Source of the DNA: an uncultured Bacteroidota bacterium
GTDB taxonomy: Bacteria > Bacteroidota > Bacteroidia > Bacteroidales > P3
Direction of reading: 5' to 3'
Assembly: GCA_902788805.1 (NCBI GenBank)
Contig: CADALO010000014.1
Location: 1-64,000 of the forward strand
DNA: 64,000 nt
Under the pieces are notes generated by a model, which did not search any database, had not been told where the DNA came from, and saw only the letters and a list, made by a program, of their open reading frames with translations. Below, one piece after another: positions 23,904 through 33,342 of the stretch. A program made the position numbers and the translations under genes. Position 1 is the first letter of the stretch; the number at the start of each line of letters is the position of its first letter.

Positions 23904-25613
23904 ATGCGAGATAGAATCCGTTTTATAGCTGTATTTCTGATTGTTGCACTCGTTGCCGGCTGCGCCAAGCAGGGTATGCCCACGGGCGGCCCCAAGGACA
24001 CTCAGCCGCCCAAGGTGCAGCGCTCCTTGCCCGACAGCCGTACGCTTAGTTTTGCTGACAATCAGTTCTATATCGAGTTCGATGAGTATGTGGTGCTGAA
24101 GGATGCCGACAACAATGTGCTGGTGTCGCCGCCCCTTAAGAACAAGCCTGAGATAAAGACCAAAGGCCGCGGCGTGCAGGTGAAGATCAAGGACACGCTG
24201 GCGGAGAATACGACCTATCTGTTTCAGTTCAAGGATGCTATAGCCGACTTCAACGAGGGCAATCTGCTGCCTTCGCTCGAATATGTCTTCTCGACGGGCA
24301 GCTACATCGACAGTATGACCGTGCGTGGGCGTGTTGTCGATGCGCTGACGTTCAAGCCGCGCGAGGAGGCTGTGAGTGTATGGCTGATGTCGTTGGCTGA
24401 GGCAGAACGTTTTATGACGACATACGGCGACAGCGCCGCGCCTGCGCCCAAGTTGGCCTACGCCACGCGCTGCAACAAAGACGGGTCGTTCGTTTTCAAC
24501 TATATGGCACCTGGCAAGTATAGGATTTTCGCTGTCGTCGACGAGAACAAGAACCGGCAGATAGAGCCTGGCGAGAGCGTGGCCTTTGCGATGGACGAAG
24601 TCGAGTCGAAGAATATGAAAGACAGTGTGATAGTGGATTCCGTCCTGCGCAGCGCCGCCGACACGGAGCCTGTCGAGTTGCTGATATTCACCCCTAATAC
24701 CGATAAGCAGCGCGTCACGGGTGGCGATTTCACGGCATCGGGCAAGGTGCGATTGACGACGCTTCTGCCGATGGAGGCGCCTGTGGTCGATGCCGGTGGT
24801 GAGGATGTGATGTGGCGGCTCAATGCCAAGCGCGACACGCTGACGCTGTGGACTTTGCGCGAGAAGTGCGACTCGCTGCGGCTTGTGGTGAGAGACAGAT
24901 CGGGCATTGCCGACACGCTGCAGCTGCGGTGGCGTCCCAAAAGGGGCAAAGGAACGGCAATGGCCCAGATGCAGCTTGGCGGTGGCTTTGAGATGAAACT
25001 GAATAACAAGACGTTGCCGTTCTACGACACGTTGTCATTGGTGTTCAACACACCACTTGGCGGCGAGAGTGGCGCAAGGGATTCATTGGTTCAGGTCAAG
25101 TTCTTGAAAGACAGCAGCGTGGTGTATTGTGCTGCGGTGGTTGACAGCAGCTTGATGAGGGCGAGGATAGTGTATGACTTCAAGCAGGGCGAGAAATACA
25201 AGGTGGCAATTGCAAAAGATTGTTTCAAAGATATTTATGGCAGGGGCAACGATTCGTTGAGTGTGGCTGTCAGCGTGACAAAGGCAGAGGAATACGGCAA
25301 TCTGACGGTGGAGGTCAGGGACAGCACCCTGCTGCTGCCGCCCGATTATATAACTATTGTTCAGTTGCTTGACGAGAAGGAAGCGGTAGTGGCCTCCGAG
25401 AATGCATTTGCAAATGTATTCAAGACACCATTCCCGCACTTGAAACCAGGCAAATACCGTGTCCGTGCCATAGTGGACGAGAACCGCAACGGCAAGTGGG
25501 ACACGGGCGATTTCGCCGCCGGCATCCAGCCCGAGCGCGTGGTGTATCTGCCCAAGACACTGGACATTCGTGCCAACTGGGATTTTGAAGAGAAATTAGA
25601 GTTGTCGAAATGA
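23904..25613 (+). CDS. Ig-like domain lipoprotein
   Basis: 569 residues starting with a lipoprotein signal (IAVFLIVALVAGC, cysteine near 19). The motif GGPKDTQPPKV and the strand pattern around FYIEFDEYVVLKD and VSPPLKNKPEIKTKG are those of the Bacteroidetes family annotated as Ig-like (Big_5) lipoproteins. DENKNGKWD-like repeats (DENKNRQIEPGE and DENRNGKWDTGD) recur twice. It is probably surface- or periplasm-exposed; the function is unknown. Its stop overlaps the flippase ATG, so the two are one operon. I start at the ATG at 23904. Confidence 0.85.
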   Translation: MRDRIRFIAVFLIVALVAGCAKQGMPTGGPKDTQPPKVQRSLPDSRTLSFADNQFYIEFDEYVVLKDADNNVLVSPPLKNKPEIKTKGRGVQVKIKDTLAENTTYLFQFKDAIADFNEGNLLPSLEYVFSTGSYIDSMTVRGRVVDALTFKPREEAVSVWLMSLAEAERFMTTYGDSAAPAPKLAYATRCNKDGSFVFNYMAPGKYRIFAVVDENKNRQIEPGESVAFAMDEVESKNMKDSVIVDSVLRSAADTEPVELLIFTPNTDKQRVTGGDFTASGKVRLTTLLPMEAPVVDAGGEDVMWRLNAKRDTLTLWTLREKCDSLRLVVRDRSGIADTLQLRWRPKRGKGTAMAQMQLGGGFEMKLNNKTLPFYDTLSLVFNTPLGGESGARDSLVQVKFLKDSSVVYCAAVVDSSLMRARIVYDFKQGEKYKVAIAKDCFKDIYGRGNDSLSVAVSVTKAEEYGNLTVEVRDSTLLLPPDYITIVQLLDEKEAVVASENAFANVFKTPFPHLKPGKYRVRAIVDENRNGKWDTGDFAAGIQPERVVYLPKTLDIRANWDFEEKLELSK

Positions 25614-27058
25614 AGAAGTCGCTGCTAACGGGATTGTTCTGGGTTTTGCTGGCAAATCTGCTGGTCAAACCGTTCTGGCTGCTCGGCATCGAGGTCGGAG
25701 TGCAGAACGCCGTTGGCACCGAGATGTACGGCTTCTATATTGCCATTTTCAATCTCACTTACATCTTCAACATTCTGCTTGACCTGGGCGTGACCAACTT
25801 CAATACGCGCAATATTGCGCAGTATCCCAAGCTTATCGGCAAGCACCTGTCGGGCATACTGAGTATCAAGCTGATGCTGCTGGCGTTGTATGTTGTTGTG
25901 ACGTTCAGCGTCGGGGCGTTGCTTGGCTATGGGGCGACGCAGTTCAAGCTGCTGGCGTGGCTGAGTTTCAATCAGTTCCTCAGTTCGATGATACTCTATC
26001 TGCGCAGCAATTTCGAAGGACTGCTGCTGTTCAAGTGGGACAGCTTGCTCAGCGTGATGGACCGCATACTGATGATAGTCATCTGCGGCACAATGCTTTG
26101 GGCTCCGTTTGGCGGTGGCATTTCGATATTCAAGTTTGTCTATGCGCAGACAGCGGCCTATATTGTCACCGCAGGGTTGGCGTTCTGGGTGCTGGCGCGC
26201 AAGACGGGCCTTCGCAAGTTGCACTGGAACAAGCCTTTCACGTATGCCATACTGAAGAAGAGCCTTCCGTTTGCGCTTCTGGTGCTGCTGATGGCCAGCT
26301 ACAACCGTTTGGACCCCGTGCTGCTGCAGTTGCTGTCGCCTGACGGTGCAGGCGACTTCAACGCCGGTGTCTATGCCGGCGCATTCCGTCTGCTCGACGC
26401 CTTGACGATGATTGCCTATCTGGTGTCGGTGCCGCTGCTGCCGATATTCTCGAAGATGACGAGGGCAGGGGAGGCGAGCCGCGAGTTGGGCGACACGGTT
26501 CGTATGATGTTCTCGATGATGATGGTGTTTGCCGTAACTGCCTCGTGCGCCCTTGCAAGTATGGACGGCGAGCTGATGGCGCTGTTCTATGACGACAATG
26601 TGAGCGACTATGCGGGAGTGTTCCGCGTGGTGGTGTTCTGCATAATACCTATCTCGACGACATACGTCTTCGGCACCCTGCTGACGGCGGCCGGTCGGCT
26701 GAAGAGCCTTAATATCTTCGCTGCCACATCGTTGGCGGTCAATGCCTTGATCAACGTGCTGCTCATTCCACGCTGGGGAGCGGCAGGTAGTGCGTGGGCG
26801 GCGCTGACGGCGCAGAGCTTTATGGCTGTGGCGCAGGTGGTGGCAGCGGTAAGGATATTTAAATTAAAACCTTCGGCCGGCTACATACTAAAACTGGTGT
26901 TTTTTGCGTTAGTCATAGTTGGATGCACGTTCTGCACGCCGCATCTGAAGTGGTGGATAGCGCTTTCGGTGGTGGCGGTGGTAGCCGTTGGGCTTGCTAT
27001 GGTGCTGAGACTGATAGATTTGAAGGAGATAATCAAAATAATACAAACTGAAAAATAA
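25610..27058 (+). CDS. Oligosaccharide flippase family (Wzx/MATE-type) membrane protein
   Basis: 482 residues with about 12-14 membrane helices. The opening FWVLLANLLVKPFWLLGIE and NLTYIFNILLDLGVTNFNTR resemble polysaccharide flippases, and the C-terminal AAGRLKSLNIFAATSLAVNA supports it. It would move lipid-linked glycans across the inner membrane. No glycosyltransferase genes are adjacent, so the substrate is unknown. Its 4-base overlap with the upstream lipoprotein and close spacing to fabD suggest a run of co-transcribed genes. Confidence 0.85.
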   Translation: MKKSLLTGLFWVLLANLLVKPFWLLGIEVGVQNAVGTEMYGFYIAIFNLTYIFNILLDLGVTNFNTRNIAQYPKLIGKHLSGILSIKLMLLALYVVVTFSVGALLGYGATQFKLLAWLSFNQFLSSMILYLRSNFEGLLLFKWDSLLSVMDRILMIVICGTMLWAPFGGGISIFKFVYAQTAAYIVTAGLAFWVLARKTGLRKLHWNKPFTYAILKKSLPFALLVLLMASYNRLDPVLLQLLSPDGAGDFNAGVYAGAFRLLDALTMIAYLVSVPLLPIFSKMTRAGEASRELGDTVRMMFSMMMVFAVTASCALASMDGELMALFYDDNVSDYAGVFRVVVFCIIPISTTYVFGTLLTAAGRLKSLNIFAATSLAVNALINVLLIPRWGAAGSAWAALTAQSFMAVAQVVAAVRIFKLKPSAGYILKLVFFALVIVGCTFCTPHLKWWIALSVVAVVAVGLAMVLRLIDLKEIIKIIQTEK

Positions 27059-27067
27059 ATAAACACA

Positions 27068-27949
27068 ATGAAAAAAGCATACGTTTTCCCCGGTCAGGGA
27101 GCCCAGTTCGTAGGAATGGGCAAAGACCTCTATGATGGTAACAAACTGTGCCGCGATATGTTTGAGACGGCCAATGATATTATCGGTTTCCGCATCACCG
27201 ACCTGATGTTTGCCGGTACCCCCGAGGACTTGAAGCAAACCAAGGTGACGCAACCTGCTATCTTCCTGCATTCCACCATTTTGGCCGCCTATATGGGCGA
27301 CAAGTTCCAACCCGATATGGTTGGCGGTCACTCGCTGGGCGAGTTTTCGGCACTTGTGGCTGCAAAGGCTATGAGTTTCGAGGATGGCTTGCGTTTGGTC
27401 ATTGCCCGTGCCAACGCTATGCAGAAGTGCTGCGAGGCCCATCCGTCGACGATGGCCGCCGTGCTGAAGCTCGACGACAAGACGGTGGAGGATATCTGCG
27501 CTTCGATAGAGGGCGAGGTGGTGGTTGCCGCCAACTACAACTGCCCCGGCCAGCTGGTCATCAGCGGTACCGTCGAGGGTGTTAACCTTGCCTGCGAGAA
27601 GGTGAAAGAGGCCAAGGGCCGCGCATTGCCGTTGGCAGTAGGCGGAGCTTTCCACTCGCCGCTGATGGAGCCTGCCCGTGTGGAACTCAGCGCTGCCATC
27701 GAGAAGACGGCATTCCACCAGCCTATCTGCCCGTGCTATCAGAATGTGTGCGCCCTGCCCGTGAGCAACCCTGACGAGATCAAGGCCAACCTGAACAAGC
27801 AGCTGACAGCACCGGTTCGCTGGACGGCTACAGTACAGAATATGCTGAAAGACGGCGCCGAGGAGTTCATAGAGGTAGGTCCCGGTACCGCCCTGCAGGG
27901 AATGATAAAGAGAGTGGACGCCAATGCCAACGCCCATTCAGCTGAATAA
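27068..27949 (+). CDS. fabD: Malonyl-CoA:ACP transacylase FabD
   Basis: A 293-residue cytoplasmic enzyme that loads malonyl groups from CoA onto acyl carrier protein for fatty-acid synthesis. The oxyanion loop FPGQGAQFVGMG is at the start, the nucleophile serine sits in GGHSLGEFSALVAA near residue 90, and the catalytic histidine is in GGAFHSPLM near 200. It is full length. It lies 9 bases after the flippase stop and 13 bases before the PspC gene. Confidence 0.95.
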   Translation: MKKAYVFPGQGAQFVGMGKDLYDGNKLCRDMFETANDIIGFRITDLMFAGTPEDLKQTKVTQPAIFLHSTILAAYMGDKFQPDMVGGHSLGEFSALVAAKAMSFEDGLRLVIARANAMQKCCEAHPSTMAAVLKLDDKTVEDICASIEGEVVVAANYNCPGQLVISGTVEGVNLACEKVKEAKGRALPLAVGGAFHSPLMEPARVELSAAIEKTAFHQPICPCYQNVCALPVSNPDEIKANLNKQLTAPVRWTATVQNMLKDGAEEFIEVGPGTALQGMIKRVDANANAHSAE

Positions 27950-27962
27950 ATAGTTATAGGAA

Positions 27963-28169
27963 ATGGAAGAAAGCTATAGAAAACTGACACGCAGCACCAC
28001 CGACAAGAGAATTGCCGGTGTGTGCGGCGGTGTCGCCAAGTATCTGAATGTGGATCCTACGGTGATACGCATTCTGTTTCTTATTGCGTTGATTTGCGGC
28101 TCGCTGGGTTTCTGGATGTATCTGATTATCTGGATTGCCGCACCCGAGGACAATAGAATCGAACCTTAA
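27963..28169 (+). CDS. PspC domain small membrane protein
   Basis: 68 residues forming a single PspC domain: RSTTDKRIAGVCGGVAKYLN followed by a hydrophobic helix (IRILFLIALICGSLGFWMYL). Longer PspC proteins take part in the phage-shock membrane-stress response. The stand-alone form is common in Bacteroidetes and its role is not settled. It lies 12 bases upstream of tatA and probably belongs to the same transcript. Confidence 0.9.
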   Translation: MEESYRKLTRSTTDKRIAGVCGGVAKYLNVDPTVIRILFLIALICGSLGFWMYLIIWIAAPEDNRIEP

Positions 28170-28181
28170 AGAAATATATTT

Positions 28182-28388
28182 ATGAATCTGTTAGGAATAA
28201 TAGGCGGTCAGGAGATTCTGATTATCCTGGTGATTGTACTGGTGCTTTTCGGCGGCAGGAAGATTCCTGAGCTGATGAGAGGCTTGGGCAAGGGTGTGAA
28301 GGAGTACAAGAATGCCGTGAACGGTGTGGAAGACGAGGTGCGTCAAGCCACAGAGGAGAAACCCGAAGAGTCGAAAGACAGCAAGTAG
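28182..28388 (+). CDS. tatA: Twin-arginine translocase subunit TatA
   Basis: 68 residues with an N-terminal helix (GIIGGQEILIILVIVLVLFG, read in part), the conserved FGGRKIPELMRGLGKGVKEYK hinge and amphipathic helix, and an acidic tail. TatA multimers form the pore that exports folded proteins with twin-arginine signals. No tatB is present, as usual in Bacteroidetes. tatC follows 9 bases downstream. Confidence 0.93.
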   Translation: MNLLGIIGGQEILIILVIVLVLFGGRKIPELMRGLGKGVKEYKNAVNGVEDEVRQATEEKPEESKDSK

Positions 28389-28397
28389 CCAGGGGAT

Positions 28398-29183
28398 ATG
28401 AACTTCTGGGGGCACTTGGAGGTGCTGCGATGGGTGCTGATAAGGTGCGCCATCGTGGTGCTTGGATTGGCGGTGGCTGTGTTTTGCTTCAAGGACTTTG
28501 TCTTTGAAGGAATCATCTTGGCTCCGTGCGATGCCGACTTTGTCACCTATCGTGCTATGTGCAGGTTGGGAGAGATGTTGGGGATGGCAGGATTGTGCCC
28601 TCAGATTGGTGAGATAGAGATGATTAACATCAACTTGTCGTCGCAGTTGATGACCCATCTGAGTGTTTCGATATATCTGGCTGCAGTCGTTGCGATGCCA
28701 TATCTGATAACAGAGGCCTGGATGTTTGTGAAGCCGGCGTTGTACAGCAAGGAGCGCCGTGTGGCGAAGGTGGCTGTGGTGGCATTCTTCTTCCAGTTCT
28801 TTTTAGGCTTGGCGTTGGCCTATTATTTGATTTTTCCGTTGACGTATAATTTTCTGGGTAACTATCAGGTGAGCGAGCGTGTGGTGAATCAGATCTCGCT
28901 AAGCTCGTACATCAGCACCTTTGTAGGCTTGCTGCTGACAATGGGGTTGGTGTTCGAGATGCCGATAGTGGCTTATTTCTTTGCTCGGATAGGGGTGCTG
29001 AAATCGTCGCTTCTGTCCAAATACCGTAAGGTGGCGGTAGTTCTGACGCTGGTTCTGGCGGCATTCATCACGCCGTCGACCGATGTGTTCACGATGTGTC
29101 TGGTGGCGTTGCCGCTATATCTGCTGTATGAGTTCTCGCGTTGGGTGGTGAAGCGTGTGGAGAGAAAAGGCGCGGAGCGTTAG
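28398..29183 (+). CDS. tatC: Twin-arginine translocase subunit TatC
   Basis: 261 residues, six membrane helices. The TatC start MNFWGHLEVLRWVLIRCAIV carries the conserved HLEVLR signal-binding motif. The later EFFLG-like loop and the APSTD-type sequence (AAFITPSTDVFTM) also fit. With TatA it exports folded proteins. The stop abuts the end of the convergent lptB gene with no gap, so any terminator must overlap coding sequence. Confidence 0.95.
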   Translation: MNFWGHLEVLRWVLIRCAIVVLGLAVAVFCFKDFVFEGIILAPCDADFVTYRAMCRLGEMLGMAGLCPQIGEIEMININLSSQLMTHLSVSIYLAAVVAMPYLITEAWMFVKPALYSKERRVAKVAVVAFFFQFFLGLALAYYLIFPLTYNFLGNYQVSERVVNQISLSSYISTFVGLLLTMGLVFEMPIVAYFFARIGVLKSSLLSKYRKVAVVLTLVLAAFITPSTDVFTMCLVALPLYLLYEFSRWVVKRVERKGAER

Positions 29184-29933
29184 TCAGATACGTTTTGTTT
29201 CCTTTTTGCCTTGCCATTTGAAGTCGCGTCCGAGGTATTTCTCGCGGACGTCGGGGTCGTTGGCCATAGTTTCGGGGTCGCCTTGATGCAGGACGCTGCC
29301 TTCGTAGAGAAGGTAGGCGTAGTCGGTGATGCGCAGGGTTTCGTTGACGTTGTGGTCGGTGATGAGGATGCCGATGTTCTTCTCTTTAAGGTGCGCCACC
29401 ATATCCTGGATGTCTTGAACAGCGATGGGGTCGACGCCGGCAAATGGCTCGTCGAGCAGTAGGAAGTTGGGGTTGGTGGCGAGCGCTCGTGCTATCTCGG
29501 TGCGGCGTCGTTCGCCGCCGCTGAGTTGTATGCCCTTGCTGTTGCGGATTTTCTGCAGTTTGAACTCGTCGATGAGTTCGTCGAGCCTGTATTCGCGTTC
29601 GGCTTTTGTAAGGTTGGGTTGGAATTCGAGCACCGACATAATGTTGTCGGCCACAGTCATTTGGCGGAATACAGAGGCTTCCTGGGCGAGGTAACCCACG
29701 CCCATCTGCGCGCGTCGGTACATAGGCAATCCCGTGATGTCGGTGTCGTCGATGAAGACGTGCCCGGCGTTGGGCTTGATGATGCCGACAATCATATAGA
29801 AAGTGGTTGTTTTGCCTGCGCCGTTAGGGCCGAGGAGTCCTACAATCTGTCCCTGCTTGACGTTGACAGAGACCCCTTTGACGACGGTGCGCTGGCGGTA
29901 TTTCTTTTCTACTTGTTCGGTTCGGAGTTCCAT
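29184..29933 (-). CDS. lptB: LPS export ABC transporter ATPase LptB
   Basis: A 249-residue cytoplasmic ATPase that drives lipopolysaccharide transport by LptBFGC. Visible are Walker A LLGPNGAGKTTTFYM near residue 35, the Q loop, the LptB-specific MYRRAQMGVGYLAQEASVFR segment, signature LSGGERRRTEIARAL and Walker B FLLLDEPFAGVDP. It lies 6 bases downstream of kdsD, matching the frequent kdsD-lptB linkage in LPS loci. Confidence 0.95.
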   Translation of the reverse strand: MELRTEQVEKKYRQRTVVKGVSVNVKQGQIVGLLGPNGAGKTTTFYMIVGIIKPNAGHVFIDDTDITGLPMYRRAQMGVGYLAQEASVFRQMTVADNIMSVLEFQPNLTKAEREYRLDELIDEFKLQKIRNSKGIQLSGGERRRTEIARALATNPNFLLLDEPFAGVDPIAVQDIQDMVAHLKEKNIGILITDHNVNETLRITDYAYLLYEGSVLHQGDPETMANDPDVREKYLGRDFKWQGKKETKRI

Positions 29934-29939
29934 AGCTGT

Positions 29940-30908
29940 TTATATTATGCCTTCGCGAAGTATGTCGTGAATGTGGAGTACGCTTATGTATTTGCCTTCA
30001 TCGTCGACGACTATAAGCTGTGTTATAGAGTTGGCTCTCATTATGTTGAGAGCTTTGATTGCGTATTCGTTGGCGGGGATGGTCTTTGGGTTGGGCGACA
30101 TAATGTCGTCGGCGGTGAGATTGTCGAGGTTTTTGTGTTTCTTCATCATCCGACGGAGGTCGCCGTCGCAGACGATGCCGAGGATTTTGTCGTTGTCCAT
30201 CACGACAGTGCATCCAAGCATTTTCGATGTCATTTCGAGGACGGTGTCGCGCAGCGAGGCGTCGGGCCTGACGGCAGGGCGTTCGTTGCGCTGGCAGAGG
30301 TCGCTGACACGCATATAGAGTCGTTTGCCCAAGACACCTCCCGGGTGGAAGCGGGCGAAGTCGCGTGCCGAGAAGTTGCGGCATTCCATCAAGGCCACGG
30401 CGATAGCGTCGCCCATAACCAGCTGAGCCGTAGTGGAAGAGGTCGGTGCAAGGTTGTTCGGGCAGGCCTCGTGGTCGACGGTGGCGTTGAGGACGATGTC
30501 GGCTTGTGAGGCGAGGAACGATTCGGTGTTGCCGACGATGGCGATAAGAGTGTTGCCAAAGTTCTTGATGAGAGGTGTAAGTACTTTGATTTCAGGGGTG
30601 TTGCCACTTTTGGAGATGCAAATCACCACATCGTCTTTCTGCACCATACCGAGGTCGCCGTGTATGGCGTCGGCGGCGTGCATAAAGATGGCCGGAGTGC
30701 CTGTTGAATTGAATGTAGAGACGATTTTTGTGGCGATGTTGGCGCTCTTGCCGATGCCGGTAATAATCACCCTGCCATTAGTCAAAAAAAGTGTTTCTAC
30801 GGCCTTGACAAAAGCGTCATCGATGTTGCCAGCCAATTGGTCTATGGCTTTTTTTTCATCTTCAATGACCTGAATAGCAATATGTTTTATTTCGTCTGGA
30901 GTCTTCAA
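29940..30908 (-). CDS. kdsD: Arabinose-5-phosphate isomerase (KpsF/GutQ/KdsD family)
   Basis: A 322-residue enzyme converting ribulose 5-phosphate to arabinose 5-phosphate, the first step toward Kdo in LPS. The N-terminal SIS domain contains VIITGIGKSANIATKI and ISKSGNTPEIKVL; the SSTTAQLVMGDAIAVAL motif and FHPGGVLGKRL follow. Two CBS domains make up the last 120 residues (ADDIMSPNPKTIPANEYAI). It is co-directional and adjacent to lptB. Confidence 0.93.
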   Translation of the reverse strand: MKTPDEIKHIAIQVIEDEKKAIDQLAGNIDDAFVKAVETLFLTNGRVIITGIGKSANIATKIVSTFNSTGTPAIFMHAADAIHGDLGMVQKDDVVICISKSGNTPEIKVLTPLIKNFGNTLIAIVGNTESFLASQADIVLNATVDHEACPNNLAPTSSTTAQLVMGDAIAVALMECRNFSARDFARFHPGGVLGKRLYMRVSDLCQRNERPAVRPDASLRDTVLEMTSKMLGCTVVMDNDKILGIVCDGDLRRMMKKHKNLDNLTADDIMSPNPKTIPANEYAIKALNIMRANSITQLIVVDDEGKYISVLHIHDILREGII

Positions 30909-30943
30909 TTTAAAAAATATTTTGTGGTTTTAAAAATAAAATG

Positions 30944-30951
30944 TAACTTTG
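30944..30951 (+). promoter_or_regulatory. -7 element of recQ
   Basis: TAACTTTG with TTTG at 30921-30924 as the -33 element and 19 bases between. This is one of the clearest Bacteroidetes promoters in the window, 52 bases before the recQ ATG. Confidence 0.7.
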
Positions 30952-31002
30952 TAAATCTATTTTGTATGGACAATAACGCCATATTTGCAAGAAAAGTATT
31001 TG

Positions 31003-33210
31003 ATGACAAACATAGATTTGCGACAAAAACTAAAAGACATATTCGGCTTTGACAGTTTCAAAGGCGACCAGGAGAAGATAATAGAGAGTCTTCTTGCTGG
31101 AAATGACACCTTTGTCATTATGCCTACCGGAGGCGGCAAGTCGCTGTGCTATCAATTGCCCGCAATGATATTGCAGGGTACTACAATAGTGGTGTCGCCG
31201 CTGATAGCGCTGATGAAGAATCAGGTTGATGCTGTCCGCTATACATCTGGCCACGATGCCGTGGCGCATTTCCTAAACTCATCGCTCAACAAACAGCAAA
31301 TCACAGAAGTAAAAGAAGACCTGCTGCAAGGAGGCACGAAGTTGCTGTATGTGGCCCCCGAGACACTTTCGAAAGAGGAGACAATAGAATTTCTGAAGCA
31401 GCTGAAGATTAGCTTTTTTGCCATAGACGAGGCACATTGCATATCGGAGTGGGGACACGATTTCCGCCCCGAATACCGTCGCCTGCGCAGCGCTATAAAC
31501 CAGATAAATCCCAAGGTGCCTTTGTTGACGCTGACAGCGTCGGCGACCCCCAAGGTGCAACAAGATATCATCAAGAACCTGCAGATGGAGAATGCCAAGC
31601 TGTTCGTTTCCAGCTTCAACCGCCCCAATCTATACTATGAGGTGCGTCCGAAGCCGGCAGAGACGCTGGTGCTTCACAAGGAGATTATCAAGTTCATCAA
31701 GGAGAATTCGGGCAAGAGTGGAATTATATATTGTTTGACGCGCAAGCGTGTGGAAGATTTGGCGGAGCTGCTGGTTATCAACGGCATCAAGGCGTTGCCC
31801 TATCACGCCGGTTTGGATGCCAAGACACGTGCGGAGAATCAGGACAAGTTCTTGATGGAAGAAGTGGATGTGATAGTGGCCACGATAGCCTTCGGAATGG
31901 GAATAGACAAGCCCGACGTGCGATTCGTGATACACTACGATATACCCAAAAGCCTTGAGGGTTACTACCAGGAGACGGGCCGTGCGGGTAGAGACGGCGG
32001 CGAAGGCAAATGCATAGCGTTCTATTCGGAACACGACGTAGAAAGGCTGTACAAGTTCTTCACCGACAAGAATATAACAGAGCAGGAGATGGCGCGCCAG
32101 TTGGTGCAGGAGATAGTGTCGTACGCCGAGAGTTCGATGTGCAGGCGAATGAACATTCTGCGCTACTTTGGCGAGGAATACGACCAGCCAAACTGCGGCA
32201 ACTGCGACAACTGTCTGCATCCCAAGCCGCGTGTGGAGACGAAGGAGGAGATGGTGTATGTGCTGGAAACCATCATCGCTATGAAGCAAGCCTTCAAGGC
32301 GCAGGAGATAGTGGATGTGATAATGGGTCGTTCGAACGCCCATACGCGGATATACAAGCACAACCAACTGGAGCAATTCGGCAAGGGAACCGACAAAGAC
32401 GAGCTTTACTGGAAGGCCGTAATCCGGCAGGCAGTCATAGAGAAGCTGCTGGTCAAGGAGATAGAGCTGTTCGGGGTGCTCAAGGTGACCCCGCAGGGCT
32501 ATAAGTACCTCAAGAGCCCTTATACGCTGATGATACCTTGCGACCACGACTATACCAACACAGGCAACGACGATGACGAAGAACTAAGCGTTGGAGGCGG
32601 AGGCTCGGCGGCAGGAGACGAGACGCTCTATGTGCAGCTGAAGGGATTGCTGCGGTCGATTGCCCAGAAGGAAAATCTGGCGCCATACGTCATCTTCGAG
32701 GATCGTTCGCTGAAGGATATGACGATACAGTATCCTTGCACCATCGAAGAGCTGAGCCGCTGTACCGGTGTCGGCGTGGCCAAAGCGCAGAAGAACGGTC
32801 AGCCGTTCGTTGACCTTATCAAGAGGTATGTGGAAGAGAACGAGATAGAAAGGCCGCAGGATATTGTTGTGCGTTCGGCAGTCAACAAGTCGGGCTTGAA
32901 GGTATACATAATCAAGTCGATAGATCGCCAGATGCCCCTCGAGGACATAGCTCGCGGCAAAGGCATATCGATGAGCGACCTGATAACGGAGATGGAGCAT
33001 ATACTCTCGTCGGGCACGAAGTTGAACATCGACTATTATATAGATGCCAACATAGAGCAGGAGCATCAGGACGTGCTGATGGATTACTGGCACGACGCCG
33101 AGAGCGACTCGCTGCAGGATGCATACGACGAATTCGAGGACGACCCCGACTATACCGAGGAAGAGATAAGGCTGATGAGGATAAAGTTTATTGTTACGGA
33201 AGGTTTTTAA
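31003..33210 (+). CDS. recQ: ATP-dependent DNA helicase RecQ
   Basis: A 735-residue 3'-5' helicase for recombination and repair. Walker A (MPTGGGKSLCYQLP) is near residue 40, the DEAH box with aromatic loop (IDEAHCISEWGHDFRPEY) near 138, and motif VI (QETGRAGRDG) near 325. Then come the RecQ-Ct zinc cysteines (CRRMNILRYF and NCGNCDNC near 380-402) and the winged helix. An HRDC-type region (EELSRCTGVGVAKAQKNG) and a C-terminal helical extension finish it. I take the ATG at 31003; a TTG 18 bases upstream is less likely. Confidence 0.95.
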   Translation: MTNIDLRQKLKDIFGFDSFKGDQEKIIESLLAGNDTFVIMPTGGGKSLCYQLPAMILQGTTIVVSPLIALMKNQVDAVRYTSGHDAVAHFLNSSLNKQQITEVKEDLLQGGTKLLYVAPETLSKEETIEFLKQLKISFFAIDEAHCISEWGHDFRPEYRRLRSAINQINPKVPLLTLTASATPKVQQDIIKNLQMENAKLFVSSFNRPNLYYEVRPKPAETLVLHKEIIKFIKENSGKSGIIYCLTRKRVEDLAELLVINGIKALPYHAGLDAKTRAENQDKFLMEEVDVIVATIAFGMGIDKPDVRFVIHYDIPKSLEGYYQETGRAGRDGGEGKCIAFYSEHDVERLYKFFTDKNITEQEMARQLVQEIVSYAESSMCRRMNILRYFGEEYDQPNCGNCDNCLHPKPRVETKEEMVYVLETIIAMKQAFKAQEIVDVIMGRSNAHTRIYKHNQLEQFGKGTDKDELYWKAVIRQAVIEKLLVKEIELFGVLKVTPQGYKYLKSPYTLMIPCDHDYTNTGNDDDEELSVGGGGSAAGDETLYVQLKGLLRSIAQKENLAPYVIFEDRSLKDMTIQYPCTIEELSRCTGVGVAKAQKNGQPFVDLIKRYVEENEIERPQDIVVRSAVNKSGLKVYIIKSIDRQMPLEDIARGKGISMSDLITEMEHILSSGTKLNIDYYIDANIEQEHQDVLMDYWHDAESDSLQDAYDEFEDDPDYTEEEIRLMRIKFIVTEGF

Positions 33211-33342
33211 CCGCATAAAAATATGCAATTAGTAAGAGGAAACTAAGAGGAAAGTAAGAGATAAGCATAATGCGGATTATAGAAATCAAAGCAAGAATTC
33301 AACAAAATTCATCATATTATTTATCATTTAAAACACTAAACA

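Noticed and set aside
29526..30509. 327-codon plus-strand frame opposite lptB and kdsD
   Set aside because: It lies across the boundary of two well-supported genes on the other strand.
31630..33228. Leftward frames of 305 and 214 codons opposite recQ
   Set aside because: They are shadows of recQ; helicase motifs are on the plus strand.
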